Shown here: positions 1 through 6,976 of the stretch, in pieces
Numbering within the stretch: position 1 is the first letter of the stretch
How the letters are laid out: the number at the start of each line of letters is the position of its first letter
From: Candidatus Humimicrobium oleiphilum
GTDB lineage: Bacteria; Actinomycetota; Humimicrobiia; Humimicrobiales; Humimicrobiaceae
NCBI GenBank assembly: GCA_002304935.1
Contig: DBPS01000026.1
Span: 1-16,469 of the forward strand
Direction: 5' to 3'
Length of the DNA: 16,469 nucleotides
Made by a program: the position numbers and the translations under genes
Notes under the pieces: model-generated
Told to the model about the DNA's origin: nothing
The model's database searches: none
What the model saw: only the letters and a program-made list of their open reading frames with translations

Positions 1-22
1 AAAAATTTTAATAATATGGTGT

Positions 23-54
23 TATAATATTTTGTTAATTTATGTTTTTATAAT
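23..54 (+). promoter_or_regulatory. possible -10 region for the LarA-like gene
   Basis: Two TATAAT hexamers lie upstream of the plus-strand gene, at 23-28 and 49-54. Neither has a convincing -35 hexamer at 16-18 bp spacing inside the window, and the whole leader is very AT-rich, so chance matches are likely. If the second one is used, transcription would start near position 61, leaving a leader of about 20 nt with only a weak ribosome binding site before the ATG at 80. Confidence 0.25.
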
Positions 55-79
55 TTTACAGACCAGGCAATAACAAACT

Positions 80-1315
80 ATGGAATATATATTTGATTAC
101 GGCAAAAAATCTATAAATTTGAAAATACCCGAAGAAAATATAATCAAATTCAATTATACTCAAAACAAGCCTCCGGTAAAAACTGAGGAAGAAATAATCC
201 AGGAAGCATTTTTAAAACCATTTGCGGCAAAACCTCTAAATGAGGCTGCACATAAAAAGAAAGAAGTCTGCATACTTGTATCCGATATTACAAGGCCATG
301 CCCTTCTTATAAATTTCTCCCGCATTTGATAGCAGAACTTAAAAAAGCAGAGGTGGAAAAAATAAAAATAATATTTGGTCTTGGAATTCACAGGAAGCAT
401 ACACGCGAAGAGCAGATAAGACTAGTTGGAGATTTGGCAGCAAAAGAATGCATTTTAATTGATTCCGACCAAAACAGGTGCAGAAAAATCGGCACGACTT
501 CCAGCGGGACTCCTGTGGAAGTTTTTGAAGAAGTTCTTGACAGCGATTTCATTGTAGCTACTGGCAATATTGAGTACCACTATTTTGCAGGATATTCAGG
601 TGGCTCAAAAGCGCTGATGCCCGGAGTATGTTCCTATAACTCAGTGGCGGCCAATCACTCAATGATGCTTGATGAAAAAGCAGGAGCAGGACAGTATCGG
701 GATAATCCGGTCAGACAGGATATCGAAGAGGTCGGAAGAATAGTAAATATTGACTACATCTTTAATGTAGTTCTGGATGATCATAAAAAAATCATCGGAG
801 CAGTAGCAGGCAGTAATAATGAAGCTTTTATTGAAGGTATGAAAATATATGATTCATTCTATGAAATAAGCTCTCCTGAAAAAGCGGATATTGTTATTAC
901 GGCATGCGGCGGCTTCCCAAAAGATATAAATCTTTATCAGTCACAGAAAGCTCTCGATAATGTAAAAGATATCATCAAAGATAATGGCACTATAATAATG
1001 ATAGCTGAATGCACGGAAGGTTTTGGTGAAGATAAATTTGCTGAATGGATGCAGCATGCTTCTGATTTTGAGTATCTTTATAAAAGGATAAAAGAAAAAT
1101 TCGTTCTTGGGGGCCATAAAGCTGTAGCTGTCTCAAAACTTCTTACAAAAGCAAAAGTCCTTTTATATTCTGATTTCGATACAGCTACAACATGTAATAT
1201 CGGTTTTAATAAAATAACCTATATTCAGGAATATATTGATTCAAGACTGTCCGGAGAAAAAAATTTAAGATTTGCCATCATCCCAAACGGCAGATTTGTC
1301 AGACTGTCCGGATAA
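80..1315 (+). CDS. larA: LarA-like nickel-pincer 2-hydroxyacid racemase/epimerase
   Basis: The 411-residue protein has the length and motifs of lactate racemase LarA (DUF2088 family). LarA uses a nickel-pincer nucleotide (NPN) to racemise lactate by hydride transfer; relatives act on other 2-hydroxy acids. The N-terminal domain shows SDITRP (D69, R72) and GLGIHRKHT (H104, H107). The cofactor region shows EYHYFAGYSGGSKALMPG with H167 and the expected NPN-attaching lysine K177, then H193 in ANHSMM. The C-terminal domain keeps YQSQK (Y286, Q287, K290). All recognisable catalytic and cofactor residues are therefore present. It is the only plus-strand gene and converges on the catabolic operon. 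The cofactor-synthesis genes larB, larC and larE are not in the window. The ATG at 80 has only a poor Shine-Dalgarno, and no better in-frame start was seen. The family assignment is secure; the substrate (lactate, malate, an aldonate or another hydroxy acid) is not. Confidence 0.88.
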   Translation: MEYIFDYGKKSINLKIPEENIIKFNYTQNKPPVKTEEEIIQEAFLKPFAAKPLNEAAHKKKEVCILVSDITRPCPSYKFLPHLIAELKKAEVEKIKIIFGLGIHRKHTREEQIRLVGDLAAKECILIDSDQNRCRKIGTTSSGTPVEVFEEVLDSDFIVATGNIEYHYFAGYSGGSKALMPGVCSYNSVAANHSMMLDEKAGAGQYRDNPVRQDIEEVGRIVNIDYIFNVVLDDHKKIIGAVAGSNNEAFIEGMKIYDSFYEISSPEKADIVITACGGFPKDINLYQSQKALDNVKDIIKDNGTIIMIAECTEGFGEDKFAEWMQHASDFEYLYKRIKEKFVLGGHKAVAVSKLLTKAKVLLYSDFDTATTCNIGFNKITYIQEYIDSRLSGEKNLRFAIIPNGRFVRLSG

Positions 1316-1345
1316 ACAAAAAAACAAAAATTTCTTATCCGAACA
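1305..1345 (+). repeat. inverted repeat overlapping the larA-like stop codon
   Basis: TGTCCGGATAA (1305-1315, ending with the TAA stop) pairs with TTATCCGAACA (1335-1345). This gives 7 bp, one mismatch and 3 bp around a 19-nt A-rich loop. No T-run follows the right arm, so it is at best a weak terminator for the plus-strand gene. The rest of the 114-bp convergent gap (1316-1429) holds only AT-rich partial hairpins near 1406-1435. Confidence 0.35.
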
Positions 1346-1429
1346 ATCTTTCAAATCGAATATAAAACTTAAAAAATTATTAATTATGGCACCCTCATGG
1401 ATTTTTTAAGATAAAAGAATATTTTTTAT

Positions 1430-2323
1430 TTAAACCATACCCTTTTCTTCAAGATATTTCTTCAATTCTTCGTACTGAACAGATGTTATGGGTTTCAAAG
1501 GTTTTCTTGGAGCTCCCCCGTTATAACCAGCCATGGTTGCAGAAGCTTTAACCGCACTTACTCCGCCGCTCCCTGATACTTTTGCATTCAAAGTAAATAT
1601 TTCAAAATGCAACCTGACTGCATCTTCCATATTTCCTGATTTAAAAGCATCATAAAGTTCACAGCATTTTCCCGGAAAACCGTTTGCCAGTGAAAGTATT
1701 CCACCAGTTGCCCCGCAAATCAGCCCTGTAAGGAAAAAGTTTGCCGAACCGGCTATAACACAAAAATCTTCAATTCCTCTTGTAGCATTAAGATAGCCCA
1801 TTATTCCATCGCTGGAACTGTCTTTCATGCCCACTATATTTTTATTTGATGCAAGTTTTCCTACTGCCTTTGGTGAGATTTTCACACCTCCGGCAAAACC
1901 GGGAGCATTATACATAAGCATGGGTACCGGGATACTCTCTGCTATCTCTGTATAATAATCAATAAGTATTTCGTCTTTCATCTGTTTTGCAAAATAACTC
2001 GGAGTCAGGACACTTACAAAATCTGCTCCGATTTCTGCTGCCTGTCTGCTGAACTCGATAGTTTCTTTGGTGGATTCACACCCTGTTCCTGCCATTATCA
2101 CTTTATCCTGTTTGTTCTTTACAAAAACTTCAAGTATTTTCAGCCTTTCATCAATAGTAAGGCTTTTATTTTCACCATTTGAACCCAGTGCCAGATAGCC
2201 TCTTATGGAAGTCTTATTATACTTTAGTATATTATCTTCTAGTTTGTCGTACTGAACCTCTTCATCCGCAGCAAAAGGTGTTATCGCTGGAATAAATACT
2301 CCGCTTAATTTTTCCTTTAACAT
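1430..2323 (-). CDS. DapA-family pyruvate aldolase, 4-hydroxy-2-oxoglutarate aldolase-like
   Basis: This 297-residue class I aldolase of the DHDPS/N-acetylneuraminate lyase family would cleave a 2-oxo-4-hydroxy (or 2-keto-3-deoxy) acid into pyruvate and an aldehyde. The Schiff-base lysine is K167 in VGMKDSS, the partner tyrosine is Y138 in YNAP, and the substrate carboxylate loop is GSNGE (47-51). Several stretches match my recollection of mammalian HOGA1 (4-hydroxy-2-oxoglutarate aldolase) better than DapA: GSNGE, AGTGCEST, NIVGMKDS, AGSANFFL and GYNGGAPRKPL near the end. The ATG is preceded by AAAGGAG at good spacing. It is the last gene of the minus-strand operon, 80 bp after the zinc dehydrogenase. 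With sugar-transport and isomerase genes upstream, a 2-keto-3-deoxy sugar acid is as plausible a substrate as hydroxyoxoglutarate. A biosynthetic DHDPS role is unlikely in this context. Confidence 0.85.
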   Translation of the reverse strand: MLKEKLSGVFIPAITPFAADEEVQYDKLEDNILKYNKTSIRGYLALGSNGENKSLTIDERLKILEVFVKNKQDKVIMAGTGCESTKETIEFSRQAAEIGADFVSVLTPSYFAKQMKDEILIDYYTEIAESIPVPMLMYNAPGFAGGVKISPKAVGKLASNKNIVGMKDSSSDGIMGYLNATRGIEDFCVIAGSANFFLTGLICGATGGILSLANGFPGKCCELYDAFKSGNMEDAVRLHFEIFTLNAKVSGSGGVSAVKASATMAGYNGGAPRKPLKPITSVQYEELKKYLEEKGMV

Positions 2324-2403
2324 TATTTCTCCTTTAATTGGTATTTATTTTTTATTATTGATCCTGGTTAAAATTCGTTATTTATTATTCCAAAAAAGAA
2401 CCA

Positions 2404-3453
2404 CTAATTATATTCTTTATCAGGAACAAGAACAATCTTCAAGCCTTGCTTTTTTTCAATTTTTTCAAATGCCTTTCTGTATTGGGAAAGCGGCATAACA
2501 TCAGATATTATTTTACCCAGATCAAGCTTGTTTTCATTCAGCAGGCTTATAGTATGCTTCCATGAAGAAAAGGTGGAGCTCATGGATGGAATTATTTCAA
2601 TCTCTTTCTGTACAGCTTTATCCCATTTTATATTTATACTCTCTTTGCCGCTTAACCCCAGACCGACAAGCCTGCCATTTTTTGCAAGAATCTCAATTGC
2701 GTCGTTGAAAGCAGATTCACTTCCGCTGCATTCAATAACAATATCTGCACCAAAATCTTCAGTATTTCTCATCACCAGATCCTTAAGGCTCTCTTTCTGA
2801 ACGTTTAAAACAAAATCAATTTTTAATTCTTTTGCAACTTTAAGCCTGTATTCCTCATCAATATCAAGACCTGTTATAGCTATCCTGCGGGCACCGCAGG
2901 CTTTTGCAATCTGTGCAGCAATCAGACCTATTGCTCCTGCTCCTGTAACTACCACAAAATCATTTACTTTTATATTACCTCTTTCAATAACGGCATGAGT
3001 TACTGTTGAAGCAGGTTCTATTACCGCCCCCTCGGTAAAAGATACACTGTCAGGTATTTTATGAAGCTGGCAGTCTGAAATCTTTATATACTCAGCCATT
3101 GCACCATCTATCCCCCATCCCGGGGATCTTTTAGAAGAACAGAGATGAGGTTTTCCGGCCCTGCAGAATCTGCATACTCCGCACACCTTCTGCTGAGGCT
3201 CAGATGTTACTCTGTCCCCGATCTCAAATCTTGTAATATTCCTGCCTTTTTCTACTATTATTCCGGCAAATTCATGACCCAGAATGACTGGTGGCCAGTA
3301 TGGGAAAACATCATGAAAGATATGCAGATCAGAGCCGCATATACCTGTCGCCATAACCTTTACAAGTACCTCGTCTTCACTGATAACAGGAACCGGCACT
3401 TCTTTGTAGATTATATTATCATAACCTTTTTTTTCTTTTACTACTGCTTTCAC
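2404..3453 (-). CDS. zinc-dependent medium-chain alcohol/polyol dehydrogenase
   Basis: The 349-residue protein belongs to the medium-chain dehydrogenase family, in the sorbitol/threonine/2,3-butanediol dehydrogenase branch. Catalytic zinc ligands are visible as C39 in GICGSD, H60-E61 in GHEFAG, and probably E147 in IEPAS. A structural zinc lobe has C91, C94, C97 and C105. The Rossmann motif GAGAIG is at 171-176. The start is GTG at 3451-3453, with GAGG eight bases upstream; the ATG that overlaps this GAGG is out of frame. It probably interconverts a secondary alcohol of a sugar or polyol with a ketone using NAD(P), or reduces an aldehyde to re-oxidise NADH in fermentation. It sits between the SucD-like gene and the aldolase, so it belongs to the same pathway. 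The exact substrate cannot be read from the sequence. Confidence 0.85.
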   Translation of the reverse strand: MKAVVKEKKGYDNIIYKEVPVPVISEDEVLVKVMATGICGSDLHIFHDVFPYWPPVILGHEFAGIIVEKGRNITRFEIGDRVTSEPQQKVCGVCRFCRAGKPHLCSSKRSPGWGIDGAMAEYIKISDCQLHKIPDSVSFTEGAVIEPASTVTHAVIERGNIKVNDFVVVTGAGAIGLIAAQIAKACGARRIAITGLDIDEEYRLKVAKELKIDFVLNVQKESLKDLVMRNTEDFGADIVIECSGSESAFNDAIEILAKNGRLVGLGLSGKESINIKWDKAVQKEIEIIPSMSSTFSSWKHTISLLNENKLDLGKIISDVMPLSQYRKAFEKIEKKQGLKIVLVPDKEYN

Positions 3454-3492
3454 AAAATGTGCCTCATATTAAAATGTATTACTAAAAGAATT

Positions 3493-3536
3493 AAAAAATT
3501 TAATTAAAAACCATCCTGGAATAATCAGTTTTTAAT
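3493..3536 (-). terminator. intercistronic hairpin with U-run after the SucD-like gene
   Basis: GTTTTTAAT (3528-3536) and ATTAAAAAC (3503-3511) form a perfect 9-bp, mostly A-T stem around a 16-nt loop. In minus-strand RNA it is followed by a U6 run (3498 down to 3493). It lies in the 90-bp gap between the SucD-like gene and the zinc dehydrogenase. The stem is GC-poor, so it would act as a weak terminator or mRNA-processing site that lowers expression of the last two genes rather than stopping transcription. Confidence 0.35.
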
Positions 3537-3543
3537 AACCCGT

Positions 3544-4413
3544 TTATTGCATTTCTTTTATTATCTTTACAATATGTTCAGTACTTTCAGCAATAATGAC
3601 ACCGGCTTCAGAAAGTTTTTGTTCCTTATTGTCAGCACTTCCTGTACCATCAGCAGAAACAATTGCACCTGCATGCCCCATTGACGTTCCTTTTGGCGCA
3701 TTTTTGCCTGCTATCAGTGCAACAACAGGTTTTTTAACATATTTTTTAATATATTCAGCAGCAATCTCTTCATCGCTTCCGCCAATTTCACCTATAAGGA
3801 CAATTATCCCTGTCTGCTCATCCTTTTCAAACATGGGAAGAAAATCAATAAAAGATGAACCCGGTATCATGTCTCCGCCTATTCCTATGACAGTAGACTG
3901 TCCGATGCCTTCATTGGTCAGAAGAAATACAGTTTCATAGCAGTTTGTTGCTGATCTTGACATAATTCCTACATTTCCCTGAGAAAATATCTTGTCATGC
4001 ATAAAACCTGCTTTTGATTTGCCCGGAGAAATAATTCCGAATGAATTGGGACCTACAACTATAGAATCTGATTTCCTTGCAAGATTATAAACATTCATCA
4101 TGTCGTGAACGGGGACATGTTCGGCAATTGTTATAACCAAAGGTATCTTTGCGTCAATTGCTTCATAGGCTCCCTCAGCCGTGAATTTCGCAGGTACAAA
4201 AAGAACTGAAGTGTTTGCACCTGTTTCTTCATAAGCCTGCTTTACAGTGTCAAAAACAGGAACTCCGAATACATTCTGTCCGCCTTTTCCGGGAGTGACT
4301 CCTCCTACCACTTTTGTGCCATAGGCAATCATTCTTTCACCATGAAAAGTCCCTTCCCTGCCTGTTATTCCCTGTATTATTAATTTTGTATTTTCATCTA
4401 TTAATATACTCAT
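3544..4413 (-). CDS. sucD: SucD-like alpha subunit of an ADP-forming acyl-CoA synthetase
   Basis: At 289 residues it matches E. coli SucD in length and aligns from end to end. It would carry the phosphohistidine of a reversible acid + CoA + ATP = acyl-CoA + ADP + Pi reaction. The CoA-binding N-terminus is clear (TGREGTFH, 18-25; YGTKVVGGVTPGKGG, 31-45). The active histidine is H247 in MGHAGAIVS, and E209 lies in IGEIGG. Three motifs that are almost invariant in succinyl-CoA synthetases are altered: GPNCPG is GPNSFG (121-126), SRSGTLTYE is SRSATNCYE (152-160), and TEGIP is AEHVP (97-101). These changes suggest an acid other than succinate. The gene starts 2 nt after the SucC-like stop, with AGGAG upstream. 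Its pairing with a CoA-acylating aldehyde dehydrogenase points to catabolic use in the ATP-forming direction. Malate thiokinase MtkB is a known relative, but as I recall it keeps the GPNC and RSGTLGYE motifs. Confidence 0.87.
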   Translation of the reverse strand: MSILIDENTKLIIQGITGREGTFHGERMIAYGTKVVGGVTPGKGGQNVFGVPVFDTVKQAYEETGANTSVLFVPAKFTAEGAYEAIDAKIPLVITIAEHVPVHDMMNVYNLARKSDSIVVGPNSFGIISPGKSKAGFMHDKIFSQGNVGIMSRSATNCYETVFLLTNEGIGQSTVIGIGGDMIPGSSFIDFLPMFEKDEQTGIIVLIGEIGGSDEEIAAEYIKKYVKKPVVALIAGKNAPKGTSMGHAGAIVSADGTGSADNKEQKLSEAGVIIAESTEHIVKIIKEMQ

Positions 4414-4415
4414 TA

Positions 4416-5564
4416 TTAAAATCTCCTGGAACTGATTTTATTAACACCATCGCTGATACTATCAGCAATTACTACATTGTCTCCGATTTCTGACAGTATC
4501 TTTAATGCTTCGGGTTTGTTTGTCCCTTCAAGCCTGATAACTACCACCCTGTCTTTTTCGATTTCTCCTGATTCCAAAGCACCCTTTACTCCCAGTGCCA
4601 CTTCATCACAACGCGTAATCCCACCGAAAATGGAAATAAACAGGCATATGGTATTTTTATTTTTAAAAATTATCTTTACTGCTTCAGCTATTCTGTCTGA
4701 AGTAGCTCCTCCGCCAAGATCCAGGGCAGCTCCGACTTTCTGTCCGTTTTTTGTTATAAGGTCTATGCAGGACATTATCATTCCCGAACCATTGCTTACA
4801 ACAGCTATATTACCTTCATCGGTTACTGGTATATAAAGGAAATTAAATGCCCTGGCTTCTTTTACCAGGACATTTTCCTCAATAGAATTCCTGAATTCAA
4901 CTATGTCGCTATGTCTGTAAAGCGAACTGTCATCAATATCTGCTTTGCAGTCTACTGCAAGAAGTTTTCCATCACCGACAATTGCAAGCGGATTTATTTC
5001 AGCAAGGGTACAGTCATATTCTATAAAAAGCCTGTAAAGATTTTTAACTATAGAGGTAAACGCCTCAAAGAACGACATGTCCAGACAATATTTTTTAAAG
5101 ATATATCTTATAGTATATTCCTTTATTCCCATGAAAAAATTAATCGGAATTTTTACAATTTTTTCCGGATTATTCTTCGCTGTATCCTCTATATCCACTC
5201 CCCCCAGAGGACTGAATATAAGCATCGGGGCTTTATTAAATCTGTCAAGGACTATGCTTAGATACCATTCGTCAATCAGGTCTACCTTCTCCGCAACCAG
5301 GACTTTTTTCACTTTTAACTTTTTTATTTCCATCTTCAGCATTTCTTTTGCAAGCTTGTCTGCTTCCAGGGCACTGTCAGCAAATTTGATGCCCCCTGCT
5401 TTTCCCCTGCCGCCTGTCATTATCTGGACTTTCAGCACATAAGGAGACTTCAGATTCTTTACTGATTCTTTTATATCCTGATTCTCCTCAATGACTACTC
5501 CGTTCTGAATAGGTATTCCGTAGTCTCTTAATAATTCCTTACCTTTATATTCCAGAAGTTTCAT
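4416..5564 (-). CDS. sucC: SucC-like beta subunit of an ADP-forming acyl-CoA synthetase
   Basis: This 382-residue protein is colinear with succinyl-CoA synthetase beta (388 residues in E. coli) and malate thiokinase MtkA. The ATP-grasp part shows GGRGKAGGIK (51-60) and AEINPLAIV (188-196), with E189 at the position of the glutamate facing the phosphohistidine. The C-terminal ligase domain shows SNGSGMIM (257-264), LDLGGGATSDRI (281-292), SIFGGITRCD (311-320) and VIRLEGTN. The usual VNGAGLAM motif has Ser for Ala, and the residues before LDLGGG differ from the usual N-F. Its ATG overlaps the TGA of the upstream aldehyde dehydrogenase (ATGA), so the two are translationally coupled; a G-rich GGGGGGA stretch precedes the start. 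Nucleotide preference (ADP or GDP) is not evident. Together with the alpha subunit it would convert an acyl-CoA made by the upstream enzyme into the acid, with ATP formation. Confidence 0.87.
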   Translation of the reverse strand: MKLLEYKGKELLRDYGIPIQNGVVIEENQDIKESVKNLKSPYVLKVQIMTGGRGKAGGIKFADSALEADKLAKEMLKMEIKKLKVKKVLVAEKVDLIDEWYLSIVLDRFNKAPMLIFSPLGGVDIEDTAKNNPEKIVKIPINFFMGIKEYTIRYIFKKYCLDMSFFEAFTSIVKNLYRLFIEYDCTLAEINPLAIVGDGKLLAVDCKADIDDSSLYRHSDIVEFRNSIEENVLVKEARAFNFLYIPVTDEGNIAVVSNGSGMIMSCIDLITKNGQKVGAALDLGGGATSDRIAEAVKIIFKNKNTICLFISIFGGITRCDEVALGVKGALESGEIEKDRVVVIRLEGTNKPEALKILSEIGDNVVIADSISDGVNKISSRRF

Positions 5565-6934
5565 AGACTATCCCCCCAGAGCTCTTCATCACTCGGAGCT
5601 TTAAGCGATTCATTGAAATAAGCTATCCTGCTTATATTTAGCAAATGCTTGTAGTCAAAGTTCTCAGAAATGGAGTTGTTTCCCCATGAGCCACAGCCAA
5701 GAGTAGTGGTGGCAGCAAGACCGTTAAAGAAGCTCCCTCCATTTGATGTTGCACATATCTGATTAATCAGGATCCTGCTGACTTTCACATTCAGAGCCGC
5801 ATATTCGATATTTTCTTTATTGCCTGAGTGTACGGATACGCTATGTCCTTTGCCCTCAAAATCAAGATTTGCCTGAGCATATCTGACGGCTTCGGCAAAA
5901 TCCCTGTATCTGATTAATGCGATAACCGGGCACATTTTCTCTTTACAAAATACATCTTCTTTCCCTATTCCGTCAGTCTCGACAACTATTACCTTTGTTC
6001 CTGAAGGAATATCTATTTTTGCTATCTCTGCTATTTTTGATACTGCCTGTCCTATTACATCTTTATTGGGTACACCGTTTATGAAAAGAGCATCTCTCAG
6101 TCTTTGTTTTTCTTCTTTACCTGAAATAAAATGACACCCGTTGTTTTTAAACTCATTTACAATTTCATCAAATTTTTCATCCGGAACCATTACGGTCTGT
6201 TCAGCAGAGCAGATTATTCCGTTATCAAATGCTCTTCCTGCAATAATTTTGGAAACAGTATCTTTTATATCAATATCTCTGTCCATTATTACCTGAACAT
6301 TGCCCACTCCTACTCCGAAAGAAGGTTTTCCGCTTGAATAAGCAGCTTTTACAATGCCCATTCCGCCTGTTGCCACAACAACATCTACTTTTCTCATAAG
6401 CTCGTTTGTCAGCTCGATTGTCGGCTCCTCAATTATCTGAATAAGATTTTCAGGAACTTTCACTGCTGACAATTTCTCGTTACAAAGGTCTACAAAATAT
6501 TTTCCGCATTTTTTTGCCCTGGGATGAGGAGCGATTATTATAGAATTTCCTCCCTTTAAGGCAAACATCGCATTGCACATAGGTGTTACAACCGGATTGG
6601 TGCACGGAGTAACAGCACCGACTATGCCTACCGGCTTTGCAACAAGTGTGATTTTGGTTTTTTCATCATGTTCAAGAATTCCTACAGATTTTTTATTTTT
6701 AAGGCTGTGCCATATTATCCTTGATTTTCCAAGCTTTTTCTTGAGCTTATCCTCATAATTGCCCATTCTTGTTTCAGCAACAGCCATTCTTGCAAATTCT
6801 TCAGCATTATCGAAAACAACTTTTGCAATTATCTTTACGCATTTATCAATCTGCTCCTGAGTAAATTTTTCAAATTCAAGCTGTGCTTTCCTTGATTTTT
6901 CGATCATTACGTCAATTAATGAATTTTCATTCAT
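5561..6934 (-). CDS. CoA-acylating aldehyde dehydrogenase, succinate-semialdehyde dehydrogenase type
   Basis: The 457-residue protein belongs to the EutE/PduP/AdhE-N class of NAD(P)-dependent, CoA-acylating aldehyde dehydrogenases. It most resembles the succinate-semialdehyde dehydrogenase (confusingly also called SucD) of Clostridium kluyveri. Visible motifs are TPCTNPVVTPMCN (109-121), IIAPHPRAKK (133-142), VATGGMGIVKAAYSSG (187-202), catalytic C242 in DNGIICSAEQ, VFCKEKMCPV, and a TTLGCGSWGNNSISEN C-terminal block. The usual GVGPGN motif reads GVGVGN (207-212), which may reshape the cofactor or CoA pocket. The ATG at 6934 follows AGGAG. Its stop overlaps the SucC-like start, so aldehyde oxidation to acyl-CoA is coupled to acyl-CoA to acid plus ATP. 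The substrate could be succinate semialdehyde, glycolaldehyde, lactaldehyde or another short aldehyde from the aldolase. It is the first gene downstream of the structured gap at 6935-7128. Confidence 0.87.
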   Translation of the reverse strand: MNENSLIDVMIEKSRKAQLEFEKFTQEQIDKCVKIIAKVVFDNAEEFARMAVAETRMGNYEDKLKKKLGKSRIIWHSLKNKKSVGILEHDEKTKITLVAKPVGIVGAVTPCTNPVVTPMCNAMFALKGGNSIIIAPHPRAKKCGKYFVDLCNEKLSAVKVPENLIQIIEEPTIELTNELMRKVDVVVATGGMGIVKAAYSSGKPSFGVGVGNVQVIMDRDIDIKDTVSKIIAGRAFDNGIICSAEQTVMVPDEKFDEIVNEFKNNGCHFISGKEEKQRLRDALFINGVPNKDVIGQAVSKIAEIAKIDIPSGTKVIVVETDGIGKEDVFCKEKMCPVIALIRYRDFAEAVRYAQANLDFEGKGHSVSVHSGNKENIEYAALNVKVSRILINQICATSNGGSFFNGLAATTTLGCGSWGNNSISENFDYKHLLNISRIAYFNESLKAPSDEELWGDSL

Positions 6935-6976
6935 AATTGTCCCATCTCCTTAAAATTTAATTAAATTACAACCATT

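Noticed and set aside
1430..2323. Biosynthetic dihydrodipicolinate synthase (dapA)
   Set aside because: Motifs lean towards HOGA-type aldolases and the operon is catabolic with sugar transport.
3145..3507. 120-codon plus-strand frame opposite the zinc dehydrogenase
   Set aside because: It is antisense to the conserved zinc-ligand region of a clear dehydrogenase; there is no start signal and no recognisable domain.
3544..5564. Housekeeping TCA-cycle succinyl-CoA synthetase
   Set aside because: The order, overlap with an acylating aldehyde dehydrogenase, absence of other TCA genes and altered SucD motifs make a dedicated catabolic role more likely. It is not excluded outright.
3544..6934. Bacterial microcompartment locus (Pdu/Eut/Grm type)
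   Set aside because: An acylating aldehyde dehydrogenase prompted the check, but no shell proteins (BMC-H, BMC-P), PduL or encapsulation-type N-terminal extension are present.
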